DNA of 37,820 nucleotides. Source: Desulfofustis sp. GTDB taxonomy: Bacteria; Desulfobacterota; Desulfobulbia; Desulfobulbales; Desulfocapsaceae. The position numbers and the translations under genes were made by a program. Position 1 is the stretch's first letter. Each line of letters opens with the position of its first letter. Below the pieces are notes generated by a model. That model worked only from the letters and a program-made list of their open reading frames with translations, was not told the origin of the DNA and did no database searches. Location of the stretch: NCBI GenBank assembly GCA_030145365.1, contig JAQYVS010000212.1, positions 1 to 37,820 of the forward strand, written 5' to 3'. Shown one piece after another: positions 6,814-15,118 of this stretch.

Positions 6814-8004
6814 TTAATTCAGAAAGTCATTGAATTCCGACCTGACTCTGGAGAATTTGATCGCAAATCCTAGCCCTTCAAACTTGTTGGTGATTTTCTT
6901 CATTGTATTGATTCCGACCACGCGGCCGTCTTCAGTTACCAGCGGTCCCCCTGAATTACCCGGGTAGATTTCAGCATTGGTCTGAATGAAATCCCCGCGG
7001 TTGTTGGAAACAACACCAGAGGTAACACTGTTGTTCAACTTCAGCGGAGACCCGATCGCATAGACGTTTTGCCCCAACGATAAGGGACCGTCTTCTTCAA
7101 CCAGATACGGTGTTTTATAGCCGTCAAGCTTCAGCAGGGCCAGATCATAGGTATCGCTTACCCGGTAAAAAACTGCTGACTTTTCGCTACCGTCGGCTAA
7201 AACTACACCAAAGCGGGTTTGGCCGGACAAGCGTTTACTCGTCTGATAGAATGTGTTTTTGCGACTATTGAATTCTGCCTGTGCGTTCTGGTATTCGCTA
7301 TAACGACTGGAAAAATCATCTTTCCACTGTTTGAAATAGTTCTCCCGCTGTGTAAGGCCTGATTCGAATTCGGCACGCTGCTCCTGATCTATCTGGCTTG
7401 TATGATCTTTCAGAGCTCTACGGTATTTCTGCCGGCTGTCTGAGAGGTTTTTTTGATAGTTTTCAAGACGTTTTTTTTCCTGTACCAGACTCGTCTGCAC
7501 TTTTTTCAGACGATCCTCTGTCTCATTGATTTTACCAACCACCCGCTCATCGTCTGCTCTGCTGCCCCTAATCACGTGACGATTAGTGACTATCAATCCG
7601 TCATCACTGATAAAAAAGCCTGATCCATGCCCTGCTTCGGTAACGATCGTGATGACCGAAAGATTGGCCTGTTCAATGGCTGTTGTCGGCCCAAGTTCCT
7701 CATTCAGCATTTCAGCAAGGTCTTTTTCCCCAGAACTCTTGCCGGCTGCGCTTTTGCCCGGTTGGTTCTCTCTTACTGCTTCTGGAACTGGATGCTGATC
7801 GTAGTGAATAGAGGCTACTTCAGACAGATCGATGGTGATCATCCCGCCAAATTGTTGGTAACTGAGACGAGAGCCGTCTCGTTGGACGGAATCGGTTCGG
7901 ATGACCGTTCCGTTTTTTAAATGCAGTTCATGGGCGTCAAGCGTGAGGGCTAGCACAAATGTAGCCAACACACCTATGAATAATAAGAATCGAGTTATGT
8001 CCAT
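6814..8004 (-). CDS. S1C-type (HtrA-like) serine protease with coiled-coil insertion
   Basis: A 396-residue exported trypsin-like protease. Residues 1-24 form a hydrophobic signal or anchor segment. A small beta domain (LHLKNGTVIRTDSV ... GGMITIDLSEVASI) follows at 26-66. The catalytic domain has GSGFFISDDGLIVTNRHV with H143, TYDLALLKLD with D287 and GNSGGPL with S351. A highly charged coiled coil (about residues 150-262, rich in K, E, Q, R) is inserted between the His and the Asp, a spacing of 144 residues where DegP has about 30. There is no PDZ domain after the protease core, and the protein ends soon after FEGLGFAIKF. It probably acts in the periplasm or at the membrane in quality control or signalling. 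It converges on larA, with a gap of only 21 bp. Confidence 0.85.
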   Translation of the reverse strand: MDITRFLLFIGVLATFVLALTLDAHELHLKNGTVIRTDSVQRDGSRLSYQQFGGMITIDLSEVASIHYDQHPVPEAVRENQPGKSAAGKSSGEKDLAEMLNEELGPTTAIEQANLSVITIVTEAGHGSGFFISDDGLIVTNRHVIRGSRADDERVVGKINETEDRLKKVQTSLVQEKKRLENYQKNLSDSRQKYRRALKDHTSQIDQEQRAEFESGLTQRENYFKQWKDDFSSRYSEYQNAQAEFNSRKNTFYQTSKRLSGQTRFGVVLADGSEKSAVFYRVSDTYDLALLKLDGYKTPYLVEEDGPLSLGQNVYAIGSPLKLNNSVTSGVVSNNRGDFIQTNAEIYPGNSGGPLVTEDGRVVGINTMKKITNKFEGLGFAIKFSRVRSEFNDFLN

Positions 8005-8149
8005 CTCATGTAGATTAGCTGTTCTATTGAGCCACCACAGGCCCGATTATACCAGAGTTCCAGATAGTCTCACCAGACTTTACTATATCACAAGTTAATG
8101 ATCGGTTAAATCAATCGAGCGAGAGATCTGGATTATCCGTGTCAAAAGA

Positions 8150-8767
8150 TCAGAGCAGGAATTTTATCAGCACAAAACCGCCGATAAGAAGCACCACGAA
8201 GACAATGGAGAGAATATTGAAGTACTTGTCGATATAGCGTTTTACCGGTTCTCCAAATTTCCAGATGAAAGCAGCAACCAGGAAGAAACGAGCAGATCGG
8301 GAAAGCAGGGAAACCAACAGGAAGGTGGTGAAGTTGAGTTTAAAAGCTCCGGCGGTAATAGTGAAGAGCTTGTAAGGCAAAGGAGTAAAGCCAGCAGCGC
8401 CGACCGCCCAGACATCGTAGTTTTGGTAGAGTTCCTGGACAGTATGATACTTGTGCTCCAGACCATACCAGCCGATTATCTGCTGTCCCAGTGAGTCCAT
8501 AAACCAGAGCCCAAGACCGTACCCAAAAGCACCGCCAAAAACTGAGCCGACGGAACAAATGGCTGCATACTTAAAGGCCTTGGTGGGGGCGGCGATGCAC
8601 ATGGCGATGAGAAATACATCGGGAGGTATCGGGAAAAAAGAGGACTCAACAAAGGCGATAAAGAAAAGCGTCCAGCCACCGTAAGGTCCAGCGATCCACT
8701 CCATACAATAATCATAGAGCTTTTTCACAGGGCCGCCGGCCATTTTCTCGTTGTCACTTCCAGCCAT
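8150..8767 (-). CDS. YqaA-family membrane protein (DedA/VTT-like)
   Basis: A 205-residue inner-membrane protein with about four to five hydrophobic segments. It carries the VTT (SNARE-associated/DedA) signature: FVESSFFPIPPDVFL near residue 40, FGGAFGYGLGLW near 80 and GFTPLPYKLFTITAGAF near 130. YqaA proteins are short relatives of DedA, a family linked to lipid carrier transport and envelope homeostasis; the exact function of YqaA is unknown. The start ATG at 8767 lies inside the end of pcm (14-nt overlap) with AGGGG upstream, so the two are translationally coupled. It is the last gene of the lipoprotein-pcm-yqaA operon. Confidence 0.85.
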   Translation of the reverse strand: MAGSDNEKMAGGPVKKLYDYCMEWIAGPYGGWTLFFIAFVESSFFPIPPDVFLIAMCIAAPTKAFKYAAICSVGSVFGGAFGYGLGLWFMDSLGQQIIGWYGLEHKYHTVQELYQNYDVWAVGAAGFTPLPYKLFTITAGAFKLNFTTFLLVSLLSRSARFFLVAAFIWKFGEPVKRYIDKYFNILSIVFVVLLIGGFVLIKFLL

Positions 8768-9398
8768 GTTCCCCTACCAGGTCAACGAAGCGGACTCTCT
8801 CCAAATCGCGCACGACTATTTCATCGCCGTTTTTCTCAACAAGCTGTAAGACCTGCAGGTTCTGATCGCCGACCGGAATAACCAGTCTTCCCTGATCGGC
8901 AAGCTGATCAATCAATGGCCGCGGTATTTCCGGGCCTCCGGCGGTAACCATGATCGCGTCATAGGGACCGTGTTCCGCCCAGCCCAGGGTGCCGTCGTCC
9001 AGTTTTGCCACAATATTGAAATAGCGGAGCTGATCAAAGACTCTTCGCGAGCCGGCCAGAAGAACATTTATTCGCTCCACGGTATACACCTGGCTGCAGA
9101 GCCTGGAAAGAACTGCTGCCTGATAGCCAGAGCCGGTGCCAATCTCGAGAACCCGCTCACTGCCGGTCAGCGCTAAAGCCTGGGTCATTGCCGCGACAAT
9201 ATAGGGTTGGGAAATGGTCTGGCCTGAGGCAATGGGCAGGGGAAAATCACCGTAAGCTCGGGACCGCAGTGCATCATCTACAAAGAAATGACGAGGCACA
9301 CTGCGCATCGCTTCCAGAACATTAGTGCCTGAGATACCCCTCGGTATAAGCTGTTCCTGCACCATCCGATCCCGAATGGTGCCAAATCTGTCGTCCAC
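8754..9398 (-). CDS. pcm: Protein-L-isoaspartate O-methyltransferase
   Basis: A 214-residue SAM-dependent methyltransferase that starts repair of isoaspartyl residues in damaged proteins. It shows the PCMT signature GQTISQPYIVA (residues 59-69), the SAM-binding motif I VLEIGTGSGYQ (83-93) and DAIMVTAGGPEIP. The start is GTG at 9398, which shares one base with the TAG stop of the upstream lipoprotein gene; the stop overlaps yqaA by 14 nt. The tight packing shows a single operon. Confidence 0.95.
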   Translation of the reverse strand: MDDRFGTIRDRMVQEQLIPRGISGTNVLEAMRSVPRHFFVDDALRSRAYGDFPLPIASGQTISQPYIVAAMTQALALTGSERVLEIGTGSGYQAAVLSRLCSQVYTVERINVLLAGSRRVFDQLRYFNIVAKLDDGTLGWAEHGPYDAIMVTAGGPEIPRPLIDQLADQGRLVIPVGDQNLQVLQLVEKNGDEIVVRDLERVRFVDLVGEHGWK

Positions 9399-9775
9399 TA
9401 CTGTTTCTCTTGCCCCGGTTCGAGAGGTTCAAATTCTCCCGACTCGGAAGCATTATATTGAATATCCTTCACCGTTTCACCTTCAAAGGTGACAATAATC
9501 CGATTATAACTTTTGGGACCAAACCACTTTCCGACATAGAACGTTCGCTGCGCGGTTGATTGCTCCTGCTCATAATAGAGCCAGCGTTCAGGTGCACCTG
9601 CCCCCTCCTGCCGTTCATCGGGATCACCAAGAAAGGTCAGGACATCGGTTTTTGTAGAACTTCCCGGGGTGATGAGACTGGCATCGGAAGCCAGATGTCT
9701 AACCGGCTTGTTCACACATCCCGACAGGATAACAATGCTTAGACAACAGACGAAAAATCTCAATAAAGCAGCCAT
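9398..9775 (-). CDS. SmpA/OmlA (BamE)-like outer-membrane lipoprotein
   Basis: A 125-residue lipoprotein with a signal peptide ending in the lipobox LSGC (mature Cys at residue 20). The body has the SmpA/OmlA pattern: ITPGSSTKTDVLTFLGDPDERQ, then RWLYYEQEQ and IIVTFEGETVKDIQY. Proteins of this fold include BamE of the BAM complex, but the fold is also common in other envelope lipoproteins. Because it sits next to pcm rather than bam genes, BamE identity is not proven. GGAG lies 6 nt before the ATG at 9775. Confidence 0.75.
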   Translation of the reverse strand: MAALLRFFVCCLSIVILSGCVNKPVRHLASDASLITPGSSTKTDVLTFLGDPDERQEGAGAPERWLYYEQEQSTAQRTFYVGKWFGPKSYNRIIVTFEGETVKDIQYNASESGEFEPLEPGQEKQ

Positions 9776-9982
9776 GGTATCTCCGGAATACGCCTCTGTT
9801 GTTTAGATTTTTATCATTTATATGCAGATTATCAGCGTTAGTGACCAGTCAGCACTACCACACTGATCACCCAAACCTAAGTGGTGATTACGGAATCCGG
9901 GCTCAGGGAAGAAGCGTACAACACGCTCTATAGCCTGTAGTATCCTATTTTTCAATAGTTATATGAGCTGCTCCCACCAATG

Positions 9983-10032
9983 AAAAGGCGCCGTAATCAT
10001 CTACATGCAGAAGCGTGCAGGGATCCGGCGCC
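9983..10032 (-). terminator. Candidate terminator of htpG
   Basis: On the minus strand GGCGCCG (10032-10026) pairs with CGGCGCC (9993-9987) and is followed by TTTTC. It starts 29 nt after the htpG stop. The intervening loop is about 32 nt and contains a smaller TGCA...TGCA pairing. The stem is GC-rich, but the loop is long and the T run short. Confidence 0.4.
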
Positions 10033-10061
10033 GGTTAAAACAGCTGAAGAAGAAGTCTCTA

Positions 10062-11936
10062 TCAGTTTACGGCCTTATGTAAAATCCGATAATTACGTTC
10101 AACCATTTCCAATGGGTCGACGGTTAATCCGGCCTGAATCATCGCATTATCATAGATCTGCATGGCAATCTCGACGGCGAACGACTCGTCCGATTTCATC
10201 AGTTCTGCCAGTTTGCATATCAGGTCGCTATCAGTATTTATCTCAAGGTTTTTCTTGGAGATCTCACCCAGCATACCTTTTTCCAGGCGACCTGCCGCCA
10301 TCACTCGTTCCATCGACGAGGTCATATAGCTGTCCGGGTTGACGATCATAGCCGGGGAATCAACCAAGCGAGCTGATTTCGAGACGTCGGCCACTTTTTC
10401 TTTAAGCGTCTCTTTGAGCCAGGAGATGAGATCTTTACTTTCTGTTTCGGCAAGTCCCTGATCCAATTTTTCCTTCTCGCTCTCCGGTACATCCCCCTTG
10501 TCATCTAAAGAAAGATCAGCCCTGTCTGCAGATACGAATTTTTTACCGTCAAATTCAGCAAGATGACTCAGGACAAAATCGTCTATGGGTTCGGTGGTGT
10601 AAAGAATTTCCACATCCTTTTTCTTAAACATCTCCACATAAGGTCCCGCTTCAATCGCTTCCCTGCTCGGTCCGTTAATATAGTAGATTTCCTCCTGATC
10701 TGGATTCATGCGAAGTAGGTATTCGGCCAGGCCGATAGGCGTCGCATTTTTCGATTTAGATGATTCAAAACGCAGCAGCTTTCCAAGTTCACTGCGATAC
10801 TCGAAATCGCTGGTAACACCTTCTTTCAAATAAATGCCGAATGTCTCCCAGAATTTCAGATAGGATTCTTCATCCTTTTTGGCTTCCTCATTGAGATGCT
10901 TGAGAAAACGTTTGGTAATCACCCTTCTGATTTTTGCCACCAGCGCGCTGTCCTGCAGCTGCTGCCGGGAAATATTGAGCGGCAGATCCTCACTGTCAAC
11001 AACGCCTTTGAGAAATCGCAGCCATTCAGGCAAAATCGTTTCTGAATCCTGATCGATCAAAATTTTCTGACAATACAGATTCACTCCTGGACTTACCCGA
11101 CCAAAACCCATGATTTCAAAATTCTCCTTGGGAACGAAGAGCAAAGCGTTGATTGCCAATGGTGCATCTGTTGAAAAATGCAAACGATAGGTCGGGTCAT
11201 CGGAAGTATTGGCAATGAACTTATAAAATTCCAGATATTCTTCATCCGTTATTTCAGAGCGATTCCGCGCCCAGAGCGCCTGGACCGTGTTGATCGTTTC
11301 CCCGTCAAGCTTGATTGGAAACGGGACAAAGGATGAGTACTGCTTGACAACTGACTCCACCTTGTATTTCTTGGCATAATCCTCACACCCTTCTTTGAGC
11401 GAAACAATGATTTTCGTCCCGCGGTGCAATCCAGGGCACTCACTGATCTCAAACGATCCGGTACCATCTGAAACCCATTCGTATCCTTCGCTGCCATCCC
11501 AGGAACGACTCTGCACCCGCACTTTGGAGCCAGCCATGAACGCTGCATAAAAGCCGACACCGAATTGACCGATTAAACTGACATCTTTACGCGCCGCTTC
11601 GGCGAGCTCCGCTAAGAAAGAATTAGATCCGGAATGCGCAATGGTACCGAGATTGGAAATCAATTCATCTTTGCTCATCCCGATACCAGTGTCGGTAATC
11701 GTTATTTGTTTTTTATCTTCATCAAGGTCAATGATTATCTCCAAGGGCACATGAGCATCAAAGAGATCCTCCTGGTTCCTGGTTAAACTCTCGTGGCGAA
11801 ATTTTTCAAGAGCATCCGCCGCATTTGAAATCAGTTCCCTGACAAACACATCGCGCTCGGTATAGAGTGAATTGATAACGATATCGAGCAGTTTTTGGGT
11901 CTCTGTCTGAAATTCGTGGGTTGTTGCTGTACTCAT
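10062..11936 (-). CDS. htpG: Chaperone protein HtpG (Hsp90)
   Basis: A 624-residue Hsp90, the usual length for bacterial HtpG. The N-terminal GHKL ATPase domain shows ELISNAADALEK, DTGIGMSKDEL and GQFGVGFYAAF. The middle domain shows LPLNISRQQLQ, and the C-terminal dimerisation domain closes with MIQAGLTVDP. The frame is open 64 codons further upstream, but ATG 11936 (MSTATTHEFQTE) fits the family and has GAGGT 6 nt upstream. It acts as an ATP-dependent cytosolic chaperone. A clean promoter lies at 12023-12050, and the leader carries a long hairpin at 11967-11999. Confidence 0.97.
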   Translation of the reverse strand: MSTATTHEFQTETQKLLDIVINSLYTERDVFVRELISNAADALEKFRHESLTRNQEDLFDAHVPLEIIIDLDEDKKQITITDTGIGMSKDELISNLGTIAHSGSNSFLAELAEAARKDVSLIGQFGVGFYAAFMAGSKVRVQSRSWDGSEGYEWVSDGTGSFEISECPGLHRGTKIIVSLKEGCEDYAKKYKVESVVKQYSSFVPFPIKLDGETINTVQALWARNRSEITDEEYLEFYKFIANTSDDPTYRLHFSTDAPLAINALLFVPKENFEIMGFGRVSPGVNLYCQKILIDQDSETILPEWLRFLKGVVDSEDLPLNISRQQLQDSALVAKIRRVITKRFLKHLNEEAKKDEESYLKFWETFGIYLKEGVTSDFEYRSELGKLLRFESSKSKNATPIGLAEYLLRMNPDQEEIYYINGPSREAIEAGPYVEMFKKKDVEILYTTEPIDDFVLSHLAEFDGKKFVSADRADLSLDDKGDVPESEKEKLDQGLAETESKDLISWLKETLKEKVADVSKSARLVDSPAMIVNPDSYMTSSMERVMAAGRLEKGMLGEISKKNLEINTDSDLICKLAELMKSDESFAVEIAMQIYDNAMIQAGLTVDPLEMVERNYRILHKAVN

Positions 11937-11966
11937 AATAACCTCATTGTATTGATAATTAGTAAT

Positions 11967-11999
11967 GCAAGCAGGCAGCCGTTTACGGGGCCTGCTTGC
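11967..11999 (-). promoter_or_regulatory. Long hairpin in the htpG 5' leader
   Basis: A perfect 10-bp stem, GCAAGCAGGC (11967-11976) and GCCTGCTTGC (11990-11999), encloses a loop that itself contains CCGT/ACGG. It lies 31-63 nt before the htpG start codon and just downstream of the predicted transcription start. It is not the CIRCE element (TTAGCACTC/GAGTGCTAA) and does not cover the Shine-Dalgarno. It could be an operator, an mRNA-stabilising structure or an attenuator. Confidence 0.5.
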
Positions 12000-12022
12000 T
12001 ATTTTCATTAAAGTCGGCGAAA

Positions 12023-12050
12023 ATATTAACCATGGATAATTGGCTGTCAA
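12023..12050 (-). promoter_or_regulatory. Predicted sigma70-type promoter of htpG
   Basis: On the minus strand a perfect TTGACA (12050-12045) and TAATAT (12028-12023) are separated by 16 nt. No obvious sigma32-type pair (CTTGAA/CCCCAT) is seen here, so heat control, if any, would need another element such as the leader hairpin. Confidence 0.5.
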
Positions 12051-12096
12051 CCTTTGCTGCACCACCATAACAAACCTCTTGCCCACTGGATTCAGC

Positions 12097-12327
12097 ATGA
12101 AAATGATCGCGGTGGCCGACAGGCACATGTCAGCGAGGCATCTTCATCATATTGATGACAGAGGCGGGGCCGATCTGCACGACCTGACCCGAATGGTAAA
12201 CAACTCAGTCTGTCTGGCAGGGGGTGGAGAATCCAATTGCACCCCGCTTAACACCCCTTCAGAATTCATGGAAAGCGAGCTGGCAGCATTTGTAAAAAAC
12301 GATTATTTACAGGCTCTGGAATGCTGA
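12097..12327 (+). CDS. Possible small ORF resembling the C-terminal end of NuoF-like proteins
   Basis: This 76-codon frame fills part of the 447-bp gap between htpG and the protoporphyrinogen oxidase gene. The frame is open back to 12040, but that would overlap the htpG promoter. Its C-terminal part (ADLHDLTRMVNNSVC ... TPLNTPSEFMESELAAFV) loosely recalls the last segment of NuoF-type flavoprotein subunits, where a cysteine is followed by a PL...F..E pattern. The CxxCxxC cluster motif that should precede it is absent, and there is no clear ribosome-binding site. It may be a decayed remnant or chance similarity. Confidence 0.22.
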   Translation: MKMIAVADRHMSARHLHHIDDRGGADLHDLTRMVNNSVCLAGGGESNCTPLNTPSEFMESELAAFVKNDYLQALEC

Positions 12328-12383
12328 AAATTGTGGCTGGCTGGCAATTATAATTGAAAAATCAAATAGTGACGTAACCCTTC

Positions 12384-13781
12384 ATGACTAATTTTAAAGA
12401 TACTATTATCATCGGTGCCGGCATAAGCGGCCTGGTTGTTGCTCATAACCTGAAACGTATGCAGCCAGATCATGATTTTCTTCTGCTTGAGCAAGACAGT
12501 GGCACCGGCGGCGTTATCAAATCTTTCTCCGATAACGGCTATCTGGCAGAGTGTGGTCCGCACGGCTTTCTCGATAATTGTGGTGAGAGCCGGCAGCTGC
12601 TTGCCGATACAGGACTTGAGGCTGAGTGTGTGCGGGCTCCGCTCAAGACCTTTGTCCGCTATGTCTGTATCAACTCCAAATTGATGATGATTCCCCAGTC
12701 GCCGTTGAAAATCATCTCTGCCCCCCTGATTTCCTGGCCCGATAAATTCAGAGTTCTCGGTGATCTGTTTAAAAAACCGCTGGAGGGAGAACCCACTGTT
12801 GCAAAATGGGCAGATTACCGATTCGGTAAAGCCCTGCTACCCTATGTTGATGCAGTGTTCACCGGAACCTATGCCGGAGATTTCAACGAGTTGAAAATCG
12901 ATGCCGTGATGCCTGGCGTTCGACAACTTGAAAAAGAGCACGGCTCGATTATCCGGGGAGCTATTGCCAAAGCACGACAGGCGAGAAAAAAGAAGGCACA
13001 AGGCGAAAAGCTTCAGATGCCGTCAATGACGAGCTTTGCAGGAGGCATGCAGAGACTGCCAGAAAGACTTACCGAGCTTCTTGGTACCGGCAGCTTACGA
13101 CTCAACACTGAAGCACGTGAAATCGAAAAACACGAATCCGGCTGGCTTGTTAAAACCAAAAACGAAACATTTGTTGCAAAAAATCTCGTTCTTGGGTTGC
13201 CAATCAACCAGAGCCTTGGCCTTCTTGCTGAATTAGACAAAACTGCCGCTGACATGCGGGTACCTGAAGCCTGGATTGGAACCATTGTATTTGGTTTTGA
13301 AAAGGCCAGCCTTCCCCCCGGTTTTGGATTTCTGATCCCGGAAAGCGAACAGCGTTTTTCCCTGGGTACATTATTTTCCTCGAATATGTTTCCCAACCGT
13401 GCCCCTGATTCTCATATCGTTTTTGAAACCCTGGTCGGTGGAAGAAGACATCCGGAACGGCTGGAGCTCGACGATAAGACCTTGATAACCGAGGCCCTGG
13501 CCGATGTAAAAGGCCTTATCGATTTACCCGACACTCCGGATTACACAAAGATATTACGGCCATCGGGCGGCATTCCTCAACAGGAAAAAGGCTACACCAA
13601 GCTTCTGAATTGGCGTAACACTCTGGTTCAAAACAATCCGGGACTATTCGTCTGTGGTTTTGGCTGGGAGGGTATTGGGCTGAACGATATGATTAAGACG
13701 GCCTGTTCGGTAGCTGCGCAAATTAGTGCCAATCCATCACAGCACCAGGATCAGGCCGATGTAAAGAAGGTCTATTTCTAG
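12384..13781 (+). CDS. hemY: HemY/PPO-type protoporphyrinogen oxidase
   Basis: A 465-residue FAD-dependent amine-oxidase-fold protein. The dinucleotide-binding motif is GAGISG (residues 11-16), followed by LLLEQDSGTGG, ECGPHGFLDN and the C-terminal FAD loop GLFVCGFGWEGIGLNDM. The middle part (YRFGKALLPYVDAVFTGTYA, SFAGGMQRLPERL) matches the HemG/HemY class that converts protoporphyrinogen IX (or coproporphyrinogen III in some lineages) to the aromatic porphyrin. Because many sulfate reducers make haem through sirohaem, the presence of this enzyme is notable. It stands alone and converges on dnaA with a 14-bp gap. Confidence 0.87.
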   Translation: MTNFKDTIIIGAGISGLVVAHNLKRMQPDHDFLLLEQDSGTGGVIKSFSDNGYLAECGPHGFLDNCGESRQLLADTGLEAECVRAPLKTFVRYVCINSKLMMIPQSPLKIISAPLISWPDKFRVLGDLFKKPLEGEPTVAKWADYRFGKALLPYVDAVFTGTYAGDFNELKIDAVMPGVRQLEKEHGSIIRGAIAKARQARKKKAQGEKLQMPSMTSFAGGMQRLPERLTELLGTGSLRLNTEAREIEKHESGWLVKTKNETFVAKNLVLGLPINQSLGLLAELDKTAADMRVPEAWIGTIVFGFEKASLPPGFGFLIPESEQRFSLGTLFSSNMFPNRAPDSHIVFETLVGGRRHPERLELDDKTLITEALADVKGLIDLPDTPDYTKILRPSGGIPQQEKGYTKLLNWRNTLVQNNPGLFVCGFGWEGIGLNDMIKTACSVAAQISANPSQHQDQADVKKVYF

Positions 13782-13795
13782 AAACTGGAAATAAC

Positions 13796-15118
13796 TCAGA
13801 GTTGGCGAACCTTATCGCTTAAATATTTCAATTGGGCGGATACAGAGTTGTCTCGTCTACTCAATCCACTCACCACTTTAATGGAGTGCATCACCGTTGA
13901 ATGATCGCGTTTGAATACTTTGCCGATATCGGCCAGAGTATCTTCTGTATGCTTCCGGCTCAGATACATCGCTACCTGCCGTGGAAAGGCAACAGATCGC
14001 TTTCGCGTCTTTGATTGCATCTCATCCAGGCTCACCTTAAACTGTCTGCCAACCAGTTCACTAATAGTGCGAGCCGTTAATGTTTTGGTCGATCCGGTTA
14101 AAAACTGAACCACCTCTTCGATCAGCTTTTCATTCACCGTATTATTATTCAAAGCTGCCCGGGCACCAATGGCAATTATCGTCGATTCAATCTGTCTGAC
14201 ATCGCCCGTAACATATTGAGCCAGATAATCAACAAAGACATCGGGAAGATTGATATTTTGCTGGGCAGCCTTTTTCATGATAATACGGCAGCGTGTATCG
14301 AGATCCGGTTTATGAATTGAAGTGATGAGTCCCGAAGACATCCGGGACCGGAAATCGTCATCGATATCAGCCAGTTCCCGCGGAGTTTTGTTAGCCGTCA
14401 TTACCACGCGTTTCCCCGATTTGATCAAATAATCAAGGACTTCATTTAACTCCTGTTGGGTTTTTTTCTTGCCAGTCAGACTCTGCATATCTTCAACAAG
14501 AAGGATATCACACCGCTCCTGATATTTACGCTTGAAATTGTCCATTGCATTGGATCTGATGTTCTGCACCATTTCTGCGGCAAACTGCTGGGCAGTCAGA
14601 TAATGTAAACGAGTCATTGGCTGACTGTCGAGAATCTGGTGAGCAATGGCATGGGTTAAGTGGGTTTTACCCAGACCTGTTGTGCTGTTGATATAAAGAC
14701 AGGGACCGATCGAATCATCGAGAATAGACATTGACCGGCAAGCCGATTGAGCCAGAATGTTGGATTGACCTACCATGAAATCATCAAAAGTATAACGGGG
14801 ATGAAGCGACCGAACCATGGACTTTCCTTCCGGCAATGAAGGCAGCCGTAACTGGTTCGGTGCGGAGCCGTCAATTGCCGAGCCTCCATCTTCTTTGATG
14901 GCAACCGTTTCAATAGCCCCGTCGAGCTCAATCACTTTATGAGTAATCAGTTCCAGGTAATTCTGGGTCACATAGGCGCCAAAGTATCGATCGGGGCAGG
15001 AGAGTACAAGCTGTGACCCGGTTCGTCCTGATACTTTCAACGGCTCAATCCACAACGAAAAAACACTTTCTGATAGGCTACTCTGTAGGGTTTCTTTGGC
15101 TTTTTCCCAGACCATCAT
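13796..15118 (-). CDS. dnaA: Chromosomal replication initiator protein DnaA
   Basis: About 440 residues, taking ATG 15118 (MMVWEKAKETL); an in-frame TTG lies three codons upstream and a second ATG one codon downstream. Domain I shows VFSLWIEPLKV. The AAA+ domain shows the initiator sequence YTFDDFMVGQSN, Walker A STTGLGKTH, Walker B DILLVEDMQ, sensor I VVMTANKTP and DDFRSRMSSGL. Domain IV ends with the DNA-binding signature KRDHSTVMHSI. All functional elements are present, although Walker A and sensor I differ from the usual GGVGLGKTH and TSDRPP. The interdomain linker is short. The usual neighbour dnaN is absent; the gene lies between hemY and comF, with a 560-bp AT-rich upstream region. Confidence 0.88.
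   Translation of the reverse strand: MMVWEKAKETLQSSLSESVFSLWIEPLKVSGRTGSQLVLSCPDRYFGAYVTQNYLELITHKVIELDGAIETVAIKEDGGSAIDGSAPNQLRLPSLPEGKSMVRSLHPRYTFDDFMVGQSNILAQSACRSMSILDDSIGPCLYINSTTGLGKTHLTHAIAHQILDSQPMTRLHYLTAQQFAAEMVQNIRSNAMDNFKRKYQERCDILLVEDMQSLTGKKKTQQELNEVLDYLIKSGKRVVMTANKTPRELADIDDDFRSRMSSGLITSIHKPDLDTRCRIIMKKAAQQNINLPDVFVDYLAQYVTGDVRQIESTIIAIGARAALNNNTVNEKLIEEVVQFLTGSTKTLTARTISELVGRQFKVSLDEMQSKTRKRSVAFPRQVAMYLSRKHTEDTLADIGKVFKRDHSTVMHSIKVVSGLSRRDNSVSAQLKYLSDKVRQL

Larger units (their letters stand above)
11937..12383. other. Intergenic region htpG / protoporphyrinogen oxidase gene
   Basis: The half nearest htpG contains its promoter (12023-12050) and leader hairpin (11967-11999). 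The other half holds the doubtful NuoF-like ORF 12097-12327. The final 56 nt before the oxidase start show no convincing promoter or Shine-Dalgarno. Confidence 0.5.

Noticed and set aside
11937..12128. 64-codon N-terminal extension of htpG
   Set aside because: It would span the leader hairpin and promoter, and HtpG proteins begin at the MSTATTHEFQTE-like segment; GAGGT precedes ATG 11936.
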